DNA from: CAZUHK01 sp964620345
Lineage (GTDB): Bacteria; Planctomycetota; Phycisphaerae; Phycisphaerales; Zrk34
Assembly: GCA_964620345.1 (NCBI GenBank)
Contig: CAZUHK010000036.1
Coordinates: forward strand, 1-19,158
Direction of reading: 5' to 3'
DNA: 19,158 nucleotides
Below are positions 1 to 8,519 of the stretch, piece by piece. A program made the translations under genes and the position numbers. The notes under the pieces are model-generated. The model saw only the letters and a list, made by a program, of their open reading frames with translations, did not search any database and was not told where the DNA came from. The first letter of the stretch is position 1. Each line of letters opens with the position of its first letter.

Positions 1-825
1 CCCATGCCCCGCCAGGTCCCGCGGGACCAGCCCACGCAGCCGTCGACGTCCGACGCCGCGGTCGTCGAGAAGATCGAGCAAGGCCGCCGCCATATCCAGC
101 GCAAGCAGTTGGTCAAGGGCCGGGCCGTGCTCAACGATGCGCTCGACGACGCGGGCATCTCCACGGCCGATGCGAAGACGGTGCGCCAGGAGCTGGCCGC
201 GGTGAACGAGAAGCTCATCTTCAGCCCGCTGGTGGAGAGCGACGATCCGTACGCCGAGCATTACATCATCCAGCCCGGCGAGATGCTGGCGAAGGTCGCG
301 CCGCGGTACGACGTGCCCTGGCAGTTCATCGCGCGGATCAACAACATCGAAGACCCCCGTCGCATCCGCGCCGGCCAGCGGCTCAAGGTCGTCAAAGGCC
401 CGTTCCACGTCGTGGTCGATAAGGCCGACTTCCGCGCCGATGTGTACCTCAACGGCGAGCGCGGCGAAAAGATGTTCGTCACCAGCTTCCCCGTCGGCCT
501 GGGCGAATACGACTCCACGCCCATCGGCAGCTTCCGGGTCAAGCCACACAGCAAGCTGATCAACCCCGAGTGGACCAACCCGCGCACCGGCGTGAAGTTC
601 CACCCCGCGGATCCCAAGAACCCCATCGGCGAACGCTGGATCGGCCTGACCGGCACCGACGAGCGGACCAAACCGATGCGCGGCTACGGCCTGCACGGCA
701 CGATCGACCCCCAGTCCATCGGCCAGCAGGCCTCTATGGGCTGCATCCGCATGCTGCCCGACGACATCAACCGTGTCTTCGCCATGCTCATCGAGGGTAA
801 GAGCACCGTGCGCATCGTAGATTAG
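1..825 (+). CDS. L,D-transpeptidase with LysM domain (5' partial)
   Basis: The reading frame is open to the left edge, so this is the C-terminal part of a longer protein. The ATG at position 4 is probably internal, and any signal peptide or membrane anchor would lie outside the window. Numbering from that ATG, residues 1-80 are a charged helical linker. Residues 86-130 form a LysM peptidoglycan-binding domain (YIIQPGEML, then INNIEDPRRIRAGQRLKV). Residues 133-272 are a YkuD catalytic domain with His231 (LHGT) and the signature SMGCIRM at 244-250, where Cys247 is the expected nucleophile and Arg249 is conserved. Family members form 3-3 crosslinks in peptidoglycan or attach proteins to it in the periplasm. 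The gene is convergent with the lipoprotein gene at 1005-1496. The domain calls are direct; the substrate is inferred. Confidence 0.93.
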   Translation, partial: PMPRQVPRDQPTQPSTSDAAVVEKIEQGRRHIQRKQLVKGRAVLNDALDDAGISTADAKTVRQELAAVNEKLIFSPLVESDDPYAEHYIIQPGEMLAKVAPRYDVPWQFIARINNIEDPRRIRAGQRLKVVKGPFHVVVDKADFRADVYLNGERGEKMFVTSFPVGLGEYDSTPIGSFRVKPHSKLINPEWTNPRTGVKFHPADPKNPIGERWIGLTGTDERTKPMRGYGLHGTIDPQSIGQQASMGCIRMLPDDINRVFAMLIEGKSTVRIVD

Positions 826-842
826 CGCATCTTTCGGCGACC

Positions 843-1004
843 CGTCGTGGGTGCCACACCTTGTCCCGAAGGGCAAGGTGTGGTGCCGTCCGCACGCCCG
901 CACACCTTGCCGCTAAAGCGGACAAAGTGTGATGCCCGACAGACGCGACGCTGCAACCTGCTCTAAAGCGGTCAAGACGATCAGTTCCGACTTCCGACTT
1001 CAGC
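843..1004 (+). repeat. Intergenic repeat copy A (module order X-Y)
   Basis: This fills most of the gap between the convergent L,D-transpeptidase and lipoprotein genes. Module X (843-971) holds a hairpin at 854-883: CCACACCTTG pairs perfectly with CAAGGTGTGG, with a further CCC-GAA-GGG inside. A second, imperfect hairpin spans about 901-930. Module Y (973-1004) contains a TTCCGACTT direct repeat and ends one base before the TAA of the next gene. The reverse complement of 15164-15293 matches X at roughly 90% by eye, with a 4-base insertion. The reverse complement of 15294-15332 matches Y. There is no T-run after the hairpins, but the position between two gene ends would suit a bidirectional transcription stop. 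Confidence 0.85.
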
Positions 1005-1496
1005 TTATTCCGCGTCGGTCGGGCGGCTGGCGGCGAGGGCCTGGGCGACGGGGATTTCCCAGAGCCGATCGCGCGTGGCGTACCAGCCGTCGATGCGCAG
1101 GCGTTGGTAGACGCTCATGAGCTGCGGCTCACCGGCTGGGGTGGGATAGACCACGTCGGCCTGGGATCGGCCGGGGCGGACGTAGATCGCGGCGACCGAG
1201 TAGATCGGCCGATCCATCGCGCCCGAGGCGTGGCGCGTCGGGTCGCCGGGTAGACGCTCGATCACCCAATGATACGATTCATCGCTCGCGCCGCGCGGCA
1301 GCGTGATGGCGTAGGGCCCGTCGGGCGGCTGCTCGGCCAGCACGCGGTTGAGCGCGACGACCGACACGGCCAGGACGTTGCGATCGTTCACGCTGGTCGT
1401 GGCCAGGTCGCCCGGCTGCTCGGGGATGTTCACGTACGGCGAGCAGGCGGCGAGGGTCGGGGCGATTGCGATCAGGCCTATCCGTGCCAAGCGCAT
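1005..1496 (-). CDS. Small putative outer-membrane lipoprotein, function unknown
   Basis: A protein of 163 residues starting MRLARIGLIAIAPTLAACS. The signal peptide ends in the lipobox LAAC, with Cys18 as the lipidation site and Ser at +2, so outer-membrane sorting is likely. The start at 1496 is preferred over an in-frame start at 1553 because the lipoprotein signal begins there and a GGAG lies 8 nt upstream. The mature part is a single small domain of mixed strands with motifs such as YHWVIERLPG and PIYSVAAIYVRPG. I do not recognise the family. It is the last gene of the minus-strand run after glmS, with a 90-nt gap. Its stop codon abuts repeat module Y. Confidence 0.8.
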   Translation of the reverse strand: MRLARIGLIAIAPTLAACSPYVNIPEQPGDLATTSVNDRNVLAVSVVALNRVLAEQPPDGPYAITLPRGASDESYHWVIERLPGDPTRHASGAMDRPIYSVAAIYVRPGRSQADVVYPTPAGEPQLMSVYQRLRIDGWYATRDRLWEIPVAQALAASRPTDAE

Positions 1497-1586
1497 GGTT
1501 TGCACTCCGGTTCGGTGAAGCGGGCATGTTAACAGATATGTCGCGGGCCGCATGGGCCGGCGAACGGCGATCGCCCGCTGAACGGG

Positions 1587-3434
<1,848 letters not shown>

Positions 3435-3577
3435 GGCGTCTCCAGTGTCGCTCGATCCGGATCAGAAGAAATGGCGGTGCGCCTCGCTGGTATCGGTCAA
3501 TGCCGCCTCGGCCTTGATCGGCGCCGGCCGGGCTCGGGCATGATACGCCTCCGCGCCGCCCGCGACGTCGCGCCGCC

Positions 3578-4531
3578 TCACACCACGTCAACACGCTGCC
3601 CCGCGGACCGCGGCCAGGCCACGTCAACCGTGTGCCACCCCCCGGCCTCGGTCGGCACGTGGTGCGCCACCGACCAGGGCTGCTCGACCACCTCGCCGTG
3701 GAACTGAAGGGTCCACACGCCCTGACCGCGCGGCAGTTCCTCGCTCACGTGCGTCGGTGAGCCGGCGTTGATCGCCACGACATTCGGCGCCGATTGCACC
3801 CGCCAGCACCACGGCCGATGCACGTGCCCGTGGACCAGCAGAATGGATCGGCCCGACTCGGCCAGCACCGCCAGCAGCGCCGCCTCGTCGACCAGCTTGT
3901 GCGTCCAGCCCTCCGCGCCGTGCCCCGCGGGCACGCCCAGCGTGTAGTGACACACCATCAGCACCTGGTCGCTCGGGTCCAACGCCGCCAACCGCTCGGC
4001 CAGATCGCTGCGCTGCGAGGCGCCCACGTGCCCGCGGTCCAGCAGCAGGTTCGGCCGGCACCCATCGATCGCGATCAGGTGCAGCCCCTCGGCCAGCTTG
4101 CGATGGTGCGGATACCGATCGGCCGTGTGCTCGCCGAAGTATCGTTCGAAGCGCCTCGTGTGCGTCGCGGTGAAGGTGTAGCGGTCGTGATTGCCGGGCG
4201 TGATGAACGCGGGGTATTTGTCCAGCAGTTCGCCCAACGCCCGCCGCGCCAGGCGGAACTCGCCGTGCAGCGCCGTGGTCGTCAGGTCGCCGGGGCAGAC
4301 GATCAGGTCCGGGTCGATCGTCTCCAGCCGATGCACCGCCTCGCCGGCCAGCGACATGTCGAACCGGTTGCGCCGGCTCAGCCACAGATTGGCCTGCCCC
4401 AGCACCCGCTTGGACAGCAGGTGCCACGGCCAGACCCGCAGGCGGTACAGATGAATGTCGCCGAACAGGGCGATGCGAAACTTCGACCGTTGGGCTTGGA
4501 TGTTCGATCCGGACTCAGCCATCGCGACCAT
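3578..4531 (-). CDS. Calcineurin-like metallophosphoesterase
   Basis: A protein of 317 residues with all the metal-binding motifs of the superfamily in order: GDIH (24-27), GDLT (81-84), GNHD (113-116), CHYT with His195, and GHVH (235-238). The DxH start and GHxH end resemble CpdA-like class III phosphodiesterases. No signal peptide is visible, so it is probably cytoplasmic. The substrate cannot be read from the sequence; cyclic nucleotides, phospholipids or UDP-sugar lipids are possible in this superfamily. The start is uncertain between Met1 (4531) and Met4 (4522), since neither has a well-placed Shine-Dalgarno sequence. It begins 45 nt after the Gfo/Idh/MocA gene on the same strand, so co-transcription is likely. 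Confidence 0.92.
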   Translation of the reverse strand: MVAMAESGSNIQAQRSKFRIALFGDIHLYRLRVWPWHLLSKRVLGQANLWLSRRNRFDMSLAGEAVHRLETIDPDLIVCPGDLTTTALHGEFRLARRALGELLDKYPAFITPGNHDRYTFTATHTRRFERYFGEHTADRYPHHRKLAEGLHLIAIDGCRPNLLLDRGHVGASQRSDLAERLAALDPSDQVLMVCHYTLGVPAGHGAEGWTHKLVDEAALLAVLAESGRSILLVHGHVHRPWCWRVQSAPNVVAINAGSPTHVSEELPRGQGVWTLQFHGEVVEQPWSVAHHVPTEAGGWHTVDVAWPRSAGQRVDVV

Positions 4532-4576
4532 TGTCCCACAAGATCGAGCATCGGCAATGGAAGATCCAGGATGGTG

Positions 4577-5644
4577 TTACTTGATCATCACTTCCCGGCC
4601 GGTCTGGGCCGACTCGTAGATCGCATCGATCATCTTCTGAATCATCAAGCCGTGCTCGGCGGGGCTCTGGTCCTGTTTGCCGTGCAGGCAGACGTCCACG
4701 AAGTTTCGCATCTTCGTGTCCCACATGTCGTCCTTGGGCACGAACTGCGGCTCGGCGTTGATCATCAGGCCGTGGTTGTCGTAGTAGAACTTCAGCGGGT
4801 CGGAATGGGCGCCGCCCTTGGTGCCGAACACCTCGAACTTCATGCCCTCATCCTCGGGCGCGATGTGACCGGCGAACATCGCTTCGACGTGCATGACCGC
4901 GCCGTTGTCGAACTTCACCAAGCCCACGGCGAGGTCTTCGACGGTGTAGGTCTTATGGTCCCAGCCGGGCCAACTGCTGGCGGTTTTGCTCTTCTTGTCG
5001 CCCAGGTAGGTCCAGGTGTTGCCGCTGGCGCTGACGGGCTTGGGCAGGCCCATGGCGTAGTGGGCCATCTCCATCACGTGCACGCCGATGTCGATCATCG
5101 GCCCGCCGCCCTGCATCTTCTTCTGGCCGAACACGCCCCAGTTGGGGATGCCCCGACGGCGCATCGCGTGGACCCGCGAGTAGAGCACGTCGCCCAGCAC
5201 GCCCTGCTCACGGGCCTGCTTGATCGCCTGCGTCTTGGGATGGAAGCGCCACTGGAAAGCGATGATGCACTTGAGCTTTTTCTTCTTGGCCAGATCGACC
5301 ATCGCCTGGCCTTCTTTGGCGTTCATCGCGATGGGTTTTTCGACGAAGACGTGGCAGCCGGCGTTGAGCGCGTCGATCGCCGGCTCGTAGTGCAGGAAGT
5401 TGGGCGTGCAGATGTCCACCGCGTCGAGCTTGACCTCCTTGAGCATGTCCTTCCAGTCGACGAAGGTGTGCGCGATGCCGTGCTCGCTGGCCCACTTCTC
5501 GCGATTGGCCTTGACCGGATCGGCACAGGCGATGACCTCGACGTCGTCGTAGGTTGACAGGTACTTACGGTGCTCACCGGCGATGGCGCCGGCGCCGATG
5601 AATCCGATGCGGAGTTTCTTCTTCTTGCTGCGGGTCTTGGCCAT
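4577..5644 (-). CDS. Gfo/Idh/MocA family NAD(P)-dependent oxidoreductase
   Basis: A protein of 355 residues when started at 5644, where AAGGA lies 9 nt upstream; a longer in-frame extension to 5719 has no support. The N-terminal Rossmann fold shows IGFIGAGAIAG (13-23). The family motif EKP is at 102-104 (CHVFVEKPIAMN). The C-terminal dimerisation and substrate domain has GGGPMIDIGVHVMEMA (179-194), where Asp185 and His189 are the usual catalytic and substrate-binding pair. Such enzymes oxidise or reduce sugars, inositols and their derivatives and are expanded in planctomycetes. No Tat or Sec signal is present. The N-terminus is lysine-rich (KKKK at 7-10). It is divergent from cydA, with a 179-bp gap. 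The substrate is unknown. Confidence 0.95.
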   Translation of the reverse strand: MAKTRSKKKKLRIGFIGAGAIAGEHRKYLSTYDDVEVIACADPVKANREKWASEHGIAHTFVDWKDMLKEVKLDAVDICTPNFLHYEPAIDALNAGCHVFVEKPIAMNAKEGQAMVDLAKKKKLKCIIAFQWRFHPKTQAIKQAREQGVLGDVLYSRVHAMRRRGIPNWGVFGQKKMQGGGPMIDIGVHVMEMAHYAMGLPKPVSASGNTWTYLGDKKSKTASSWPGWDHKTYTVEDLAVGLVKFDNGAVMHVEAMFAGHIAPEDEGMKFEVFGTKGGAHSDPLKFYYDNHGLMINAEPQFVPKDDMWDTKMRNFVDVCLHGKQDQSPAEHGLMIQKMIDAIYESAQTGREVMIK

Positions 5645-5722
5645 GGGGTTAAGTCCTTCGGGGTGTTCGGGGGGTGCGGGTGAGCGGCGGATTGTCTCGG
5701 CAAACCACACCAGCCGCAAGGG

Positions 5723-5756
5723 TTGGCGCGGGCGGAACGAAAAGATACCGTAAAAT
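5723..5756 (+). promoter_or_regulatory. Candidate cydA promoter
   Basis: The divergent gap upstream of cydA contains an A-rich island in otherwise GC-rich DNA, including TAAAAT at 5751-5756 as a possible -10 box and TTGGCG at 5723-5728 as a possible -35 box. The 22-nt spacer is too long for an ideal sigma-70 pair, and GATACC at 5744-5749 is an alternative -10. No clear FNR-type inverted repeat is seen upstream of cydA. The assignment is tentative. Confidence 0.3.
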
Positions 5757-5823
5757 CCGATTTCGACGCCCCGCCGATCGGGCCGCGCCGCGCGTCGACG
5801 CCCGCGGCCCGCAGGAGACCGCC

Positions 5824-7371
5824 ATGGATGATGTGGTTCTGCTCAGCCGCATCCAGTTCGCCCTGACCATCATGTTTCATTACATCTTCCCCCCGCTGAC
5901 CATCGGGATGGGCGTGGTGATGGTCTACCTCGAGGGGATGTACCTCAAGACCCGGCAGCCGATCTACGAGTCGGCCGCGCGGTTCTGGACGCAACTGTTC
6001 GCCATCAGCTTCGCGGTCGGCGTGGCCAGCGGCATCGTGATGGAGTTTCAGTTCGGCACCAACTGGGCGGTCTACTCCCGCTTCGTCGGCGATGTGTTCG
6101 GCTCGGCGCTGGCCGCCGAGGGCATCTTCGCGTTCTTCCTCGAGTCCGGCTTCCTCGCGGTGCTGGTGTTCGGCTGGGACAAGGTCGGCCCGCGCTTCCA
6201 CTTCTTCGCCACGCTCATGGTCGCGCTGGGCTCGATGTTCTCCGCGGTCTGGATCATCGTGGCCAACAGTTGGCAGCAGACGCCCACCGGCCACCACATC
6301 GTGCAGATGATCCGCGACGGCCAGCCGTGGTTCATCAACGGCCAGCCGGTCATGCGCGCCGAGGTCGTCGACTTCTGGCAGGTCGTGTTCAACCCCTCCA
6401 CCCTCAACCGCCTCAGCCACACGCTCATCGGCGCGTTCATCATGGGCGCGTTCTTCATCATGTCGATCAGCGCGTACTACATCCTCCGCAAGCGACACAT
6501 GGAGTTTGCCAGGCGATCGTTCAGCGGGGCGCTGATCTTCGCGACGGTCTTCTCGCTGCTGCAACTGGTCAACGGTCACCTCAACGCGGAGATGGTCGCC
6601 GAGCAGCAGCCGGCCAAGCTCGCGGCGTTTGAGGGGCACTTCCAGACCGGCCCGGCGGACCTGTCGCTGTTTGGCATTCCCGACGCCGACGCCGGCAAAA
6701 CCCACATGAACCTCGCGATCCCCGGGGGCCTGAGCTTCCTGATTCACCGGGATTTCGACGAGCCGGTCACGGGCCTCGACGCGTTTCCCAAGGAAGACTG
6801 GCCGCCGCTGCTGATCAGCTTCGCCAGCTATCACATCATGGTCGGCATCGGGATGTTCTTCATCGCGATCACGCTGCTCGCGTCGTACTTCCGCATCCGC
6901 GGCACGCTGTTCGAGAAGCGATGGCTGCTGGGGGTGTTCGTCGCCTCGGTGCTGCTGGCGGTGGCGGCGAATCAGTTGGGCTGGGTCGCCGCGGAGGTCG
7001 GCCGGCAGCCGTGGATCGTGCAGACCCAGTACGAGCCGACCGAAGACGGCAAGCTGGCGACGAAGATGGTGCCGCTGACCACGCCCGACGGCCAGGTCGT
7101 GCTCAACGACCAGGGTGAGCCGTGGATGGTGCCCAGCGGCCTGCGGACCGGCGAGGCGGTGAGCGAGGCGGTCAAGGCCGGCCAGGTGCTGCGGTCGATC
7201 GTGATGTTCTCGCTGATCTACCTGCTGCTGGGCGCGATCTGGGTCTTCGTGCTGAACAACAAGATACACAAGGGCCCCACGCCCGTGGAGGACATGCCTG
7301 ACCGCACGACCGGCCGCGGCGTCGCCGACGCGGCGGCGCGGCGCGTGGGCAGTTCCGAGCAGGGCTACTGA
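5824..7371 (+). CDS. cydA: Cytochrome bd-type ubiquinol oxidase subunit I
   Basis: A multi-pass membrane protein of 515 residues started at 5824, with AGGAG 7 nt upstream. It oxidises quinol and reduces O2 at high affinity in the inner membrane. Residues matching well-studied E. coli CydA sites are visible: His19 (haem b595 ligand), Glu99 and Glu107 (proton path), His199 (equivalent to His186, haem b558), Lys265 and Glu270 in KLAAFE (equivalent to Lys252/Glu257 of the quinol site), and Met339 in HIMVG (equivalent to Met393). The GRQPW motif is at 393-397. Only 69 residues separate Glu270 and Met339, against 136 in E. coli, so this is a short-Q-loop type. An extra segment of about 35 residues follows GRQPW (about 401-438). 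It forms a pair with cydB, 88 nt downstream. Confidence 0.97.
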   Translation: MDDVVLLSRIQFALTIMFHYIFPPLTIGMGVVMVYLEGMYLKTRQPIYESAARFWTQLFAISFAVGVASGIVMEFQFGTNWAVYSRFVGDVFGSALAAEGIFAFFLESGFLAVLVFGWDKVGPRFHFFATLMVALGSMFSAVWIIVANSWQQTPTGHHIVQMIRDGQPWFINGQPVMRAEVVDFWQVVFNPSTLNRLSHTLIGAFIMGAFFIMSISAYYILRKRHMEFARRSFSGALIFATVFSLLQLVNGHLNAEMVAEQQPAKLAAFEGHFQTGPADLSLFGIPDADAGKTHMNLAIPGGLSFLIHRDFDEPVTGLDAFPKEDWPPLLISFASYHIMVGIGMFFIAITLLASYFRIRGTLFEKRWLLGVFVASVLLAVAANQLGWVAAEVGRQPWIVQTQYEPTEDGKLATKMVPLTTPDGQVVLNDQGEPWMVPSGLRTGEAVSEAVKAGQVLRSIVMFSLIYLLLGAIWVFVLNNKIHKGPTPVEDMPDRTTGRGVADAAARRVGSSEQGY

Positions 7372-7378
7372 AGTCGCA

Positions 7379-7456
7379 TTGATCCGTTGACTCGTAGACC
7401 CGTTCACCCGAGTCACCAGTCACGGATCAACGATCTAACGGATTAACGAGTCAACG
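7379..7456 (+). repeat. Nested inverted repeats in the cydA-cydB spacer
   Basis: Two overlapping perfect inverted repeats lie in the 88-bp spacer. CGTTGACTCGT at 7385-7395 pairs with ACGAGTCAACG at 7446-7456. TTGATCCGT at 7379-7387 pairs with ACGGATCAA at 7422-7430. The two cannot form fully together because the arms share bases 7385-7387. The segment is clearly less GC-rich than the flanking genes, has no obvious Shine-Dalgarno sequence before cydB, and reaches to 3 nt before the cydB ATG. The function is unknown; control of cydB translation or RNA stability is possible. Confidence 0.7.
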
Positions 7457-7459
7457 ACC

Positions 7460-8512
7460 ATGCTCGACTACGACACACTTGCCGTGATCTGGTTCATTCT
7501 GCTGGGCGGGTTGCTCGCGGGGTACGCGGTGCTCGACGGGTTCGATCTGGGCGTGGGCATGCTGCACCCGCTGGCGAAGAACGACGGCGAGCGACGGATT
7601 TTCATTAACGCGATCGGCCCGGTGTGGGACGGCAACGAAGTCTGGCTGATCACCTTCGGCGGGGCGATGTTCGCCGCGTTTCCCGAGGTCTACGCCAGCG
7701 TGTTCAGCGGGTTTTACGACGCGTTCATGCTGCTGCTGCTCGCGATCATCCTGCGCGCGGTGTCGATCGAGTTCCGCAGCAAGATCCAGTCGATGAAGTG
7801 GCGGAGGTTGTGGGACGGGGCGTTCTTTGTCAGCTCGGGCCTGGCGACGCTGCTGTTCGGGGTGGCGGTGGGCAACGGCATGATCGGCCTGCCACTGGAC
7901 GAGCGCGGCGTCTACCACGGCGGGCTGCCGCCGCTGCTGGGTGTCCGCGAGGGCGGCTTCACCGCCTACCCCCTCCTCGTCGGCGCCCTGGCCGTCACCA
8001 TGTTCCTCATGCACGGGGCGCTGTACCTCTATCTCAAAACCCCCGAGGGCGAGTTGCACGACCGCCTGCGCCACTGGCTGTGGCACACGTGGGGCCTGTT
8101 CCTGGTGATGTACCTGCTGGCGACGATCTACACGCTCATCGCGGTCGAGCACGCGGTACCCAACTTCCAGCAGATGCCCTGGGCGGCGATCATCGTGCTG
8201 GCCAACGTGCTGGCGATCGCGAACATCCCCCGCGCGATCTACGCGGGCAAACCGATGCAGGCATTCCTGTCCTCGTGCGTGACGATCATCGCGCTGGTGG
8301 CGCTGTTCAGCTTCGCGCTGTGGCCGAACCTCGTGCGGGCGAGCAACGTGGCCGAGCACTCGTGGACGGTTTTCAACGCCGCGTCCAGCAAAAAGACGCT
8401 ATGGATCATGTTCCTGATCGCGTGCATCGGCATGCCGTTCGTGTTGGGTTACACCAGCGTGGTGTACTGGACGTTCCGCGGGAAGGTGAAGCTCGAAGGC
8501 GGCGGGTACTGA
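7460..8512 (+). CDS. cydB: Cytochrome bd-type ubiquinol oxidase subunit II
   Basis: A membrane protein of 350 residues, slightly shorter than E. coli CydB (379). The N-terminal helix carries the family signature YAVLDGFDLGVGMLHP (22-37), followed by IGPVWDGNEVWLI (52-64) and the PEVYASVFSGFYDA region. It pairs with CydA to form the oxidase. The ATG at 7460 is the first codon after the inverted-repeat spacer, and no convincing Shine-Dalgarno sequence precedes it. No cydX-like small ORF and no cydCD transporter genes follow; the next gene is convergent and ends 7 nt away. Confidence 0.97.
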   Translation: MLDYDTLAVIWFILLGGLLAGYAVLDGFDLGVGMLHPLAKNDGERRIFINAIGPVWDGNEVWLITFGGAMFAAFPEVYASVFSGFYDAFMLLLLAIILRAVSIEFRSKIQSMKWRRLWDGAFFVSSGLATLLFGVAVGNGMIGLPLDERGVYHGGLPPLLGVREGGFTAYPLLVGALAVTMFLMHGALYLYLKTPEGELHDRLRHWLWHTWGLFLVMYLLATIYTLIAVEHAVPNFQQMPWAAIIVLANVLAIANIPRAIYAGKPMQAFLSSCVTIIALVALFSFALWPNLVRASNVAEHSWTVFNAASSKKTLWIMFLIACIGMPFVLGYTSVVYWTFRGKVKLEGGGY

Positions 8513-8519
8513 CGCGGCG

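Noticed and set aside
3435..3577. A glmS ribozyme or riboswitch upstream of glmS
   Set aside because: I see no conserved pseudoknot core in this 143-bp gap; the ribozyme is mainly known from Gram-positive bacteria.
3794..5557. A 587-codon open frame antisense across the metallophosphoesterase and oxidoreductase genes
   Set aside because: It runs over two genes with complete catalytic motifs and the gap between them; no domain or ribosome binding site is seen.
5323..7416. A 697-codon open frame antisense to cydA and overlapping the oxidoreductase gene
   Set aside because: Low-complexity, highly charged product. It spans two well-supported genes and the divergent promoter region, so it is a compositional artefact.
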